This document shows, in pieces, positions 19,033 through 26,484 of a stretch of 40,115 nt of DNA. Made by a program: the position numbers and the translations under genes. The notes beneath the pieces were generated by a model. That model had not been told where the DNA came from. It searched no databases and saw nothing but the letters and a program-made list of their open reading frames with translations. Where the stretch lies: the NCBI GenBank assembly GCA_046723645.1, contig JBKOUY010000102.1, forward strand, positions 1-40,115. The letters are read 5' to 3'. The DNA is from DASQUK01 sp046723645. Its GTDB lineage: Bacteria; Actinomycetota; Acidimicrobiia; Acidimicrobiales; VFJN01. The first letter of the stretch is position 1; each line of letters opens with the position of its first letter.

Positions 19033-19404
19033 TCAGTCCCGTGGCGGCAATTGCTGGACGGCCCAGCCGTTGCCGTCGGGATCGCTGAAGAACACGAACC
19101 GCCCCCACGGGAAGTCCTGGATCTCGCCGGCCTCGACGCCCCGGCCCACGAGCTCGGTGCGGGCCGCTTCGATGTCGTCGACCACCATCTGGAGGCCCTG
19201 GGCGGAGCCCGGGGGGACCTCGCTTATCCCCTTGCCCAGGGCGATGGAGCAGGCCGACCCGGGAGGGGTCAGCTGCACGAAGCGGATCTCGTCGCTGACG
19301 GTGTGGTCGTGGTCGACGTTGAAGCCGGCCTTCTCGGCATAGAAGTCCTTCGCTCGATCGACGTCGGAGACGGGGACCGCCACCAGCTCGAGCTTCCAAT
19401 CCAT
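19033..19404 (-). CDS. VOC (glyoxalase/bleomycin-resistance) family protein
   Basis: 123 residues, one VOC unit of two beta-alpha-beta-beta-beta motifs. Landmarks are VAVPVSDVDRAKDFYAEKAGF at the start, then QMVVDDIEAARTEL, and a final FFSDPDGNGWAVQQ. Proteins of this type bind a metal or a small hydrophobic ligand; the substrate is unknown. The ATG at 19404 has a GAGGAG site eight bases upstream; a longer in-frame reading runs back through the preceding gene in the wrong frame. It follows the TIGR03086 gene on the same strand after 58 bases that contain three short direct repeats. Confidence 0.9.
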   Translation of the reverse strand: MDWKLELVAVPVSDVDRAKDFYAEKAGFNVDHDHTVSDEIRFVQLTPPGSACSIALGKGISEVPPGSAQGLQMVVDDIEAARTELVGRGVEAGEIQDFPWGRFVFFSDPDGNGWAVQQLPPRD

Positions 19405-19418
19405 GCGATGCTCCTCGT

Positions 19419-19454
19419 TGGTCGGGATGTGTGGTCGGGACGATGGTCGGGATG
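19419..19454. repeat. Three 11-base direct repeats before the VOC gene
   Basis: TGGTCGGGATG occurs at 19419-19429 and 19444-19454, and as TGGTCGGGACG at 19432-19442, with periods of 13 and 12 bases. They fill the gap between the TIGR03086 stop and the VOC ribosome-binding site, a position suitable for regulator binding or slipped-strand change. Confidence 0.7.
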
Positions 19455-19462
19455 GTGCGGCG

Positions 19463-20053
19463 TCAGCGGGGTGACCACGCGGGGTCTCGGCCCGTGATCC
19501 CGACGATGCGGTCCAGCACGCTGGCGTCGTCGGACACCGACACCTCGGGCCCGAACATGCCCTCCCGTGCCGCCTCCTGCCCGGCGCCGGAGAACTGCTT
19601 GACGAACCGGTACACCGCCTCGAGCGACCCCCTGTCCAGCTCGAAGTCCTGCCCGCTGGCCCGGGCCACGTCCCAGCCGTGGACGACGAGCTCGTCCAGG
19701 GCGATGAGCCCGGCGAGGTCGCCCGGCAGGTCGATGCCACCCGCCTTCGTCATGCCGGTCCACGCCTCCGGGTCGCGCCAGGATTGCGCGAGGGCGTCGA
19801 GGTCGCGCGGGATGCGGGCTCTCCAGTCGTCGCCGAGGCGCGAGGCGTCCCCCGGTGCCCTGCCCGCCGTCATGCCGGCGGTGTCCTTCCTGGCGGCGGC
19901 GGTGAAGGCGCGAGCGAAGGACTGGACGTGATCGAGCAGGTCACCGAGGGTGTACTCCTCGCAGGGGGTCGGCCCGCCGAGCATCTGATCGGGGACGCCT
20001 TCGATCAGGTCCGACATCCGCTGCGCCGCAGGCCCCAGCTCAACCATCGGCAT
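19463..20053 (-). CDS. TIGR03086 family (DinB/MDMPI-like) metal-binding protein
   Basis: 196 residues, a four-helix bundle of the type seen in mycothiol-dependent maleylpyruvate isomerase N-domains. Landmarks are the N-terminal LGPAAQRMSDLIEGV, TPCEEYTLGDLLDHV with the first metal-type histidine, and DELVVHGWDVARA with the second. Such proteins are common in actinobacteria and bind a metal; many are thought to be thiol-dependent transferases, but substrates are rarely known. The ATG at 20053 has a strong GGAGGAGG site. It is divergent from the response-regulator gene at 20153. Confidence 0.85.
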   Translation of the reverse strand: MPMVELGPAAQRMSDLIEGVPDQMLGGPTPCEEYTLGDLLDHVQSFARAFTAAARKDTAGMTAGRAPGDASRLGDDWRARIPRDLDALAQSWRDPEAWTGMTKAGGIDLPGDLAGLIALDELVVHGWDVARASGQDFELDRGSLEAVYRFVKQFSGAGQEAAREGMFGPEVSVSDDASVLDRIVGITGRDPAWSPR

Positions 20054-20152
20054 TACACGCCTCCTCCGCGTCGCGATTCGACCTCATGATTACCCAATCT
20101 CGGGGCCCACCTGGCGCGATCAGATTCGGTGCCGGTTAGCGTCCATACCTGC
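20054..20152. promoter_or_regulatory. Divergent promoter region
   Basis: These 99 bases separate the divergent TIGR03086 gene and the five-gene signalling unit and must hold promoters for both. It is locally richer in A/T around 20085-20100. On the minus strand TAATCA (20092-20087) could be a -10 element; no convincing -35 is seen. For the plus strand no clear ribosome-binding site precedes 20153. Confidence 0.35.
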
Positions 20153-21826
20153 ATGGCGACCGAGGCCGACCGCAAGCCCATCCTGCTGACCGTCGACGAT
20201 GACCCGGGCGTGTCTCGCGCGGTCGCTCGGGACCTCCGCCGCCAGTATGGCGAGGACTACCGCGTGGTGCGGACCGAGTCCGGTCCGCAGGCCCTCGAGA
20301 CGCTGCGGGAGCTCAAGCTGCGCGGCGACCTGGTCGCGGTGCTGCTGGCGGACCATCGCATGCCCGAGATGAGCGGGCTCGAGTTCCTCGAGGAGGCGAT
20401 GGACCTGTTTCCCCACGCCCGCCGGGCGCTCCTCACCGCTTACGCCGACACCGACGCCGCCATCCAGGCGATCAACGTTGTCGACCTCGACCACTACCTG
20501 CTCAAGCCCTGGGACCCGCCCGAGGAGAAGCTCTATCCGATCGTCGACAGCCTCATCGAGATGTGGCTGAGGAGCGACGAGCAGCCACGCGTCCAGACCC
20601 AGGTGGTCGGGCACCGTTGGTCCGCCCGCTCCTTCGAGGTGCGCGACTTCCTGGCGCGCAACTCCGTGCCCTATCGCTGGCTCACCACCGACGACCCCGA
20701 GGGCCAACGCCTGCTGACGGCCGCCGGGGTGGACAGCACCAGCATCCCGCTGGTCGTGACGCCGGACAGCGACTACCTGGTCGATCCCACCGTCGGCGAA
20801 GTGGCGGCCAAGGTCGGGCTCTCGACCACGCCGTCGACCGACTTCTACGACGTCGTCATCGTCGGTGGGGGCCCCGCCGGCCTGGGGGCGGCCGTCTACG
20901 CCGCCTCGGAGGGGCTGCGCACCGTGCTGGTCGAGCGTCAGGCGACCGGGGGGCAGGCCGGGCAGAGCTCCCGGATCGAGAACTACCTGGGGTTCCCGGA
21001 CGGCGTCACGGGCAGCCAGCTCACCGACCGGGCCCGACGGCAGGCCCACAAGTTCGGCGCCGAGGTCCTGACGACCCGCGACGTCGTGGGCCTCGACGTG
21101 CGGCCGTCGTCCCGAGCCGTTCGGTTCGCCGACGGCGGCGAGGTCGTGGGTCATGCGGTGCTGCTCGCCACCGGCATCGCCTACCGCCGGCTCGACGTGC
21201 CCGGCGCCGAGCCGCTGACCGGGCGCGGCCTGTTCTACGGCTCCGCGGTGACCGAGGCATCCGCGTGCGCCGGCGACGACATCTACATCGTCGGTGGGGC
21301 CAACTCGGCCGGGCAGGCGGCCGTGTTCCTGGCTCGCCACGCGCGCCGGGTCACGCTGCTGGTGCGCGCGGACACCCTCGAGAAGTCGATGTCCTACTAC
21401 CTGATCCGCCAGATCGACGAGATACCGAACATCGACGTGCGCCTCACGACCGAGGTGGTCGCCCTGCACGGCGACGACCACCTGGAGGAGGTCACGCTCT
21501 GCAGCAGCACCACCGGCAAGCGGGAGACGGTGCCGGCGAGCTACATCTTCGTGTTCATCGGTGCCGCGCCCCGCACGGAATGGCTCGAGGGTGTCCTCGA
21601 GCGGGATGAGCGGGGCTTCGTGCTCACGGGGCCCGACCTGCGCGGCGGCGGCGAGCGTCCACGCCCCCGGGGGTTCGACCGCGACCCCTACTTCCTCGAG
21701 GCGAGCGTTCCCGGCGTGTTCGCGGCGGGCGACGTCCGCGCCAACTCGGTGAAGCGGGTGGCGTCCGCGGTCGGAGAGGGTGCCATGGCCATCCAGCTCG
21801 TCCACAGCTACCTGGAGCGCTCGTGA
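20153..21826 (+). CDS. Response regulator fused to a thioredoxin-reductase-like flavoprotein
   Basis: 557 residues. Residues 9-135 are a receiver domain: D15-D17 acidic pocket, phospho-acceptor D67 (LLADHRMP), T95, and K118 in LLKPWDPP. Residues 150-225 resemble a glutaredoxin-like linker (VRDFLARNSVPYRWL). From 231 a thioredoxin-reductase fold follows with FAD motif VIVGGGPAG (235-243), TGGQAG (265-270), NADPH motif VGGANSAG (380-387) and the C-terminal GVFAAGDVR. The redox CxxC expected just before the NADPH motif is absent; only C372 remains, so it should not reduce thioredoxin in the usual way. The ATG at 20153 starts close to the receiver fold; a GTG at 20129 is possible. The kinase gene follows after 28 bases. 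Confidence 0.9.
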   Translation: MATEADRKPILLTVDDDPGVSRAVARDLRRQYGEDYRVVRTESGPQALETLRELKLRGDLVAVLLADHRMPEMSGLEFLEEAMDLFPHARRALLTAYADTDAAIQAINVVDLDHYLLKPWDPPEEKLYPIVDSLIEMWLRSDEQPRVQTQVVGHRWSARSFEVRDFLARNSVPYRWLTTDDPEGQRLLTAAGVDSTSIPLVVTPDSDYLVDPTVGEVAAKVGLSTTPSTDFYDVVIVGGGPAGLGAAVYAASEGLRTVLVERQATGGQAGQSSRIENYLGFPDGVTGSQLTDRARRQAHKFGAEVLTTRDVVGLDVRPSSRAVRFADGGEVVGHAVLLATGIAYRRLDVPGAEPLTGRGLFYGSAVTEASACAGDDIYIVGGANSAGQAAVFLARHARRVTLLVRADTLEKSMSYYLIRQIDEIPNIDVRLTTEVVALHGDDHLEEVTLCSSTTGKRETVPASYIFVFIGAAPRTEWLEGVLERDERGFVLTGPDLRGGGERPRPRGFDRDPYFLEASVPGVFAAGDVRANSVKRVASAVGEGAMAIQLVHSYLERS

Positions 21827-21854
21827 GAGCCCCACGCCGAGTCGAGGTGAGCTC

Positions 21855-23339
21855 ATGACCGAACCCGACCAGTTGGCGCCCGGCACGCCGGAGCGGCTCG
21901 GGGCGGGCCAGCACGAGCGGTTGACGCCCGACGAGCTGCGCACCCTGTTCCTGTTCGAGCAGCTGAGCGACAAGCAGCTGTCCTGGCTGTCCGAGCGGGG
22001 CCGGGTCGTCGAGTACCCGGAGGGTGCGACCATTCATGCCGAGGGTGCCCCGGCGTCGTGCTTCATGGTGCTGCTCTCGGGCACGTTGTCGATGTGCAAG
22101 CGCGTGCAGGGCGGCGAGCTCGAACTGTTCCGCAGCGACTACCGCGGCGCCTACACCGGCGCCTTCGACGCGTACGTGCCCGACCGCGGCGTGCCGAAGG
22201 TGTACCTGAGCACCGGCCGCGCGGTCACGCCCTGCCGCCTGTTCGAGATTCCCGCCGCTGACTTCGGCCGGGCCGTGTGGAAGTGGTTCCCGATGGCCGC
22301 CCACCTGCTGGAAGGGGCGGCAACGCAGGGGGCGGACGCCAGCAACATCGTCGAGCGGCACGAGCGCCTGGTCGCGCTCGGGTCGGTCACCGCGGGGCTC
22401 ACCCACGAGCTGAACAACCCGGTCGCCGCGGTGATGAGCGCCAGCGCCCGCCTCCGGGAGATGCTGGCCGAGATGCGGGACAAGCTAGGCATCGTCGTTC
22501 GCAGCCAGCTCCCCGGCCCCCAGCTCCAGGCGATCGCCGATCTGGCGGCACAGGCGCTCGAACGGCGGAGGGGGGCGCCCACCCTGTCCGCGCTCGACGC
22601 GTCGGATCGGGAGGACGAGCTGGCCGACTGGCTCGCGGACCACGGGGTGACCCACGCATGGGACATGGCACCAACCCTGGTTGCGGCCGGTGCCGACATC
22701 GACTGGCTGCAGAGCTTCGCCGACGCGCTGCCAGAGGGCCAGCTGGAGACCGGGCTGTCCTATCCGGTGCGCGCCCTCGAGTCCGACGCCCTGCTCGACG
22801 AGATCACCGACGCCGCCGGCCGCATCGCGGACCTGCTGACCTCGGCCAAGCAGTACACGCAGATGGACCGGGCCCCACTGCAGACGTTCGACGTGCACGA
22901 GGGCCTCGACGCCACCCTGACGATGCTCGGCCACAAGCTTGGCGACGGCATCCAGGTGGTCCGGGACTACGACCGCTCCCTGCCCCACATCTCCGCGTTC
23001 CCCGGCGAGCTGAACCAGGTCTGGACGAACCTCATCGACAATGCGGTTGACGCCATGGGCGGAAGCGGCACGCTCACGGTGCGCACGCGAGCCGGCCTCG
23101 ACGACCGCGTGATCGTCGAGATCGGGGACACCGGGCCCGGCGTGCCCGACGAGGTCCGGAGCAGGATCTTCGAGCCGTTCTTCACCACCAAGCCGATGGG
23201 CAAGGGGACCGGCCTCGGTCTCGACATCGCCTGGCGGATCGTGGTCGGGAGACACCATGGCGACATCCGACTCGAGTCGGAGCCGGGCGACACCAGGTTC
23301 CAGGTCATCCTTCCGCTGAGGGATTCCGATGCGCCCTAG
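21855..23339 (+). CDS. Histidine kinase with cyclic-nucleotide-binding-like sensor domain
   Basis: 494 residues, no membrane span. Residues 30-150 form a CRP-type cyclic-nucleotide-binding-like barrel (LFLFEQLSDKQLSWL, IHAEGAPASCFMVLLSGTL). The dimerisation helix carries the phospho-acceptor H184 in GLTHELNNP. A long helical insert (200-320) with several Asp/Glu-rich stretches precedes the ATPase domain: N box NLIDNAVDA (392-400), G1 DTGPGVP (425-431), F box PFFTTKP, and G2 GKGTGLGL (449-456). The ATG at 21855 is chosen for its GAGGTGA site; longer in-frame versions enter the preceding gene. Its natural partner is the adjacent receiver-flavoprotein. It ends 58 bases before the dikinase-like gene. 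Confidence 0.92.
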   Translation: MTEPDQLAPGTPERLGAGQHERLTPDELRTLFLFEQLSDKQLSWLSERGRVVEYPEGATIHAEGAPASCFMVLLSGTLSMCKRVQGGELELFRSDYRGAYTGAFDAYVPDRGVPKVYLSTGRAVTPCRLFEIPAADFGRAVWKWFPMAAHLLEGAATQGADASNIVERHERLVALGSVTAGLTHELNNPVAAVMSASARLREMLAEMRDKLGIVVRSQLPGPQLQAIADLAAQALERRRGAPTLSALDASDREDELADWLADHGVTHAWDMAPTLVAAGADIDWLQSFADALPEGQLETGLSYPVRALESDALLDEITDAAGRIADLLTSAKQYTQMDRAPLQTFDVHEGLDATLTMLGHKLGDGIQVVRDYDRSLPHISAFPGELNQVWTNLIDNAVDAMGGSGTLTVRTRAGLDDRVIVEIGDTGPGVPDEVRSRIFEPFFTTKPMGKGTGLGLDIAWRIVVGRHHGDIRLESEPGDTRFQVILPLRDSDAP

Positions 23340-23397
23340 AGGTGACAACGGGATACCAGGTGACAAACTTACGGTTAACGGTGTAGGAACGGTCGAT
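23340..23397 (+). promoter_or_regulatory. Direct repeat and possible internal promoter before the dikinase-like gene
   Basis: AGGTGACAA occurs at 23340-23348 and again at 23358-23366, exactly 18 bases apart. The second copy contains GTGACA (23360-23365), which with TAGGAA (23384-23389) and an 18-base spacer could form a weak promoter; the stretch is unusually A/T-rich for this window. It could also be an operator. Confidence 0.4.
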
Positions 23398-25554
23398 ATG
23401 GCGGAAGGGTTGCTCGCAGAGTCATCCAGCGTGGAGGCGGTAGGCCCATTCGTGGTGGACCTGTCCGACGAGGCGGCGCGGGATCCTGCCCTCACCGGCG
23501 GCAAGTCGGCATCGCTCGCGCAGGCCCGGGCCGCCGGGCTCGACACCCTGCCCGGCGTCGTCCTGACCACGGCCTTCTGCGATGCCATCGACGCCGGCGC
23601 CGAGGTCGCCCAGCATGCGGCGGTCAAGGAGGCGTTCGAGCGGGCCGCGGGCGACCAGCGGGCGCTCGTGGCCCGCAGCTCCTCCGTCGTCGAGGACACG
23701 GCGGAGTCGTCGATGGCCGGCCAGTTCGAGTCGATCATCGGGATCACCGGGTTCGACGAGTTCGTCACCGCGGTGAAGGCGGTCCTCGATTCCCGGGAGC
23801 GCGCCGGTGCGGCCGACCAGCCGATCGCCGTGCTGGTCCAGCCTCTGATCGAGCCCCGGTACGGCGGGGTGATGTTCGGGGTCGATCCGGTGTCGGGCCG
23901 CACCGACCGCCGGATCGTCAGCGCCGTCGAGGGCGGCCCCGAACCCCTCGTGAGCGGCGAGGTCGACGGCTCCCGGTACGTCCTCGAGCCCACCAAGGTC
24001 AAGGTCATCGAGTTCGCCGCCAACGACGGGCCCAAGCTCCCGGCGGCGGACCTCCGGCACCTCATGGCCCTGTCGACGCAGGTGGCCAAGGTCTTTCACG
24101 GCCCGCAGGACGTGGAATGGGCCATCGCCACCGACAACAAGCTGTGGTTGCTCCAGTCCCGGCCGGTCACCTCCGAGATCCGTGGCACGCCGCGCGGCCC
24201 CATCTACGGTCCCGGTCCGGTGGCGGAGACCTTCCCCGCGCCGCTGACCGAGCTGGAGCGCGACCTCTGGGTGCCGCCGCTTCGCGAGGCCGTGGCCGAG
24301 GCCGTGCTGCTCTCCGGGTCGGCGAGGCAAGCGGACATCGACGCCAGCGAGGTGGTCGTCTGCGTCGACGGGCACGTCGCCATCGACCTGCGGCTGGCCG
24401 GCGAGATGCGGCCGAAGCGGACGATCCTCTACAGGCTGAACCCGGTCCCAGCAGCCCGGGAGCTGCGAGGTTCATGGCGCGTCGGCCGGCTCCGGGCGGC
24501 GCTGCCGCGGCTCGCCGAGCACCTCCTGGACCGAACGGACGCCGACCTCGAGGCCGTCCCGCCGCTGACCGACATCACGAGCCGACAGCTGATCGCGCTG
24601 CTGCACCGCAGCCGCGCCATCCTGCGCGCCCTCCACGCGCACGAGATCTTGATGGGCATGCTCACGGACACCGGCGGCAATCGCATGACGGGCGCGTCGG
24701 TCGCGCTGCGGGTGCTGGCCGAGGCCCGCCAGGACGGCCTGAGCGACAAGGAGATCATCGCCCGGAGCCCGTCGGTCCTGGCCCTGACGGGCCCCCGGGT
24801 CGCGCCTGAGGCAGAGCTGCCCGAAGAGGCGACGGCGGTCTACGTGGCGCCCGGCTGCAAGGTCTGCAGCGACAACGGCATCCTGCGCGAGGCGCTGCGG
24901 CTGCGGGTGCGCTGGGTGCAGGAGGTCTCGGGTCGTGCCGCGTGGGAGCTGGGTGTGCGCCTGGCGGCCGCCGGTGACCTGACCGAGCCCGAGCTCATCC
25001 GCCACATGACCCTCGAGCACGTCGAGGCCGTGGCCACCAAGCGGGCCGTGGTCGTGCCCTCGCTGGTGACGAGCCACGACCACGACTTCGGTGCCCCGCT
25101 CCCGGCCTGGTTCCAGCTTTCCGACCTGGGCCGGCCGATCCGCGCGCAGTGCGCCTTCGAGGTGGGCGGCGGCACGGGCGCGGGCGGCGGTTCCGGCAGC
25201 GGGCCCGTCACCTACGACAACGACGATCCCCCCACGGGATCGGTGCTGGTCACCACCACGCTGTCGCCCGGGCTCGGGCCGCTGCTGCCCCGGCTCAAGG
25301 GGATCGTGGCCGAGACCGGCTCCGTGCTGTCGCACCTGGCGATCCTGGCCCGGGAGGCCGGCGTGCCGACTGTCGTCGGCTACGCGGGCGCCACCGACGA
25401 CCTTCCCGAGGGTGCCGTGGTGCTGGTCGACGGCGACAGTGGGCGGGTGACCATCCAGGAGAGGAAGGGCTCCGACGATGCCGCGGAGGCCTCGCCGAGC
25501 GACGGCAACGGCGAAGACGGGGCAACGGTGGAGGCAAAGGAAGGGGCGTCGTGA
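23398..25554 (+). CDS. Dikinase-like phosphotransferase (PEP/pyruvate-binding plus C-terminal phospho-His domain)
   Basis: 718 residues. The N-terminal 300 residues are the ATP-grasp domain of the PEP synthase/pyruvate phosphate dikinase group: GGKSASLAQARAAGL, ARSSSVVEDTAESSMAGQFES, VLVQPLIEP, and WLLQSRPVT closing the domain. A middle region of about 300 mainly helical residues is unrecognised. A Gly/Ser linker then leads to the swivelling phospho-His domain with TGSVLSHLAILARE (H646) and an acidic tail. There is no C-terminal PEP-binding TIM barrel. The order ATP-grasp, middle domain, His domain matches rifampin phosphotransferase and related enzymes rather than PEP synthase; the acceptor is unknown. 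The ATG at 23398 is preferred; an ATG at 23329, with GAGGGA upstream, would add 23 unlikely residues. Confidence 0.87.
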   Translation: MAEGLLAESSSVEAVGPFVVDLSDEAARDPALTGGKSASLAQARAAGLDTLPGVVLTTAFCDAIDAGAEVAQHAAVKEAFERAAGDQRALVARSSSVVEDTAESSMAGQFESIIGITGFDEFVTAVKAVLDSRERAGAADQPIAVLVQPLIEPRYGGVMFGVDPVSGRTDRRIVSAVEGGPEPLVSGEVDGSRYVLEPTKVKVIEFAANDGPKLPAADLRHLMALSTQVAKVFHGPQDVEWAIATDNKLWLLQSRPVTSEIRGTPRGPIYGPGPVAETFPAPLTELERDLWVPPLREAVAEAVLLSGSARQADIDASEVVVCVDGHVAIDLRLAGEMRPKRTILYRLNPVPAARELRGSWRVGRLRAALPRLAEHLLDRTDADLEAVPPLTDITSRQLIALLHRSRAILRALHAHEILMGMLTDTGGNRMTGASVALRVLAEARQDGLSDKEIIARSPSVLALTGPRVAPEAELPEEATAVYVAPGCKVCSDNGILREALRLRVRWVQEVSGRAAWELGVRLAAAGDLTEPELIRHMTLEHVEAVATKRAVVVPSLVTSHDHDFGAPLPAWFQLSDLGRPIRAQCAFEVGGGTGAGGGSGSGPVTYDNDDPPTGSVLVTTTLSPGLGPLLPRLKGIVAETGSVLSHLAILAREAGVPTVVGYAGATDDLPEGAVVLVDGDSGRVTIQERKGSDDAAEASPSDGNGEDGATVEAKEGAS

Positions 25555-26081
25555 AGATCATCGCCTGGCTGGCCGGCATCGCGACGCTCATCGGGGGCGC
25601 CCTGTACATGGTGGTGTCGCTCAACCGCTGGGAGTGGAACCGCGCCCTGTTCTTCGGACTGATCGTCCTCATCGCCGAGGTCGGTCTCGCGACCGGCCTC
25701 GTGCTGCGGCGGCTCGCCCGCCTCGAGTACCGGGCCACCCGTATCGACCCGGCCGTGGCGCAGATCCTCCACGAGGCCCGGGCGCCGTCGCCAGACCGCT
25801 TCGCCTGGCTGCGCGAGCAGTCCCGCGATCTGAACGTGTTCATCACGTTCGTGGTCGCGGGCGGCGTGCTCCTGTCGGGTATGGCCTGGGTCGTCGACAA
25901 GCTCGCCTCGAAGTCCACGTCGCCCGCCGGCGAGGAACGGCTCGGGCGCCAGCTCGACCCGATCAGCTACCCGTCGGGCGGGCTCCTGCTCGACGACATC
26001 ACGGTTCTGGCCCAGGAGGTCCCCGGGGCCAACGACGACCAGATCCGGCAGCTGCTGCGCCGCGGCGGCCGCCCGTCGTAA
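25551..26081 (+). CDS. Small membrane protein, three predicted spans
   Basis: 176 residues, no known family recognised. Hydrophobic spans lie at about 3-23, 31-52 and 94-114, with a soluble helix between the second and third. The C-terminal 55 residues are polar and end in a basic tail. The GTG start at 25551 overlaps the dikinase-like stop as GTGA and follows AAAGGAAGGGG, so it is translationally coupled to that enzyme. A longer in-frame reading runs through the dikinase gene. Position suggests it anchors or regulates the dikinase-like protein at the membrane; that is inference. Confidence 0.75.
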   Translation: MKIIAWLAGIATLIGGALYMVVSLNRWEWNRALFFGLIVLIAEVGLATGLVLRRLARLEYRATRIDPAVAQILHEARAPSPDRFAWLREQSRDLNVFITFVVAGGVLLSGMAWVVDKLASKSTSPAGEERLGRQLDPISYPSGGLLLDDITVLAQEVPGANDDQIRQLLRRGGRPS

Positions 26082-26084
26082 CCG

Positions 26085-26471
26085 GTGAAGAAGATCTCGC
26101 CGATCGGGCTCCTCCTCGGGGCCGTCGGGGTGGCGATCGGGATCGTCGGGATCTTTGCCCTGCGCGAGGCCACGCTCTCCACCCACGAGGCGGTCGCCGC
26201 CGCACAGACCGAGCTGTTCATGTCCGCCGACACCAAGGGCGGCGAGTCGAACCAGACGCTCCTGGAGATGGTCGAGGCGCAGCTCGAGACGTGCCGGCTC
26301 GAGGTGACGTCCGACGTGGAGGGCCCGATCGAGGAGCTGGAAGACGGGCACTTCCGCGCCGTGCTGGTCCCCGCGCTGGACGAGACGAACCGCCGGCAGT
26401 TCCGGGGTTGCATGGAGGACTGGCTGATCGACCACGTCCGGATCAACGTGACCGAGATGGCCAACGCCTGA
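26085..26471 (+). CDS. Small membrane-anchored protein
   Basis: 128 residues, GTG start, three bases after the preceding stop. One N-terminal hydrophobic segment (about 6-26) could be an uncleaved anchor, followed by about 100 soluble residues containing two cysteines, in LETCRLEV (C68 region) and FRGCMEDW. No family recognised. It is the last gene of the five-gene run; the stop is 13 bases from the convergent amidohydrolase stop. A job in the same signalling unit is inferred from gene order only. Confidence 0.7.
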   Translation: MKKISPIGLLLGAVGVAIGIVGIFALREATLSTHEAVAAAQTELFMSADTKGGESNQTLLEMVEAQLETCRLEVTSDVEGPIEELEDGHFRAVLVPALDETNRRQFRGCMEDWLIDHVRINVTEMANA

Positions 26472-26484
26472 CCGGCCCGACGAG

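Noticed and set aside
20120..22033. A 637-codon minus-strand frame opposite the receiver-flavoprotein
   Set aside because: It is antisense to a gene with complete receiver and FAD/NADPH motifs and contains no recognisable domain.
2763..23366. GTGACAA and ACGGGATACC occurring both before the DUF1707 gene (2763-2782) and before the dikinase-like gene (23342-23357)
   Set aside because: The shared words are short and spaced differently in the two places, so a common operator is not supported.
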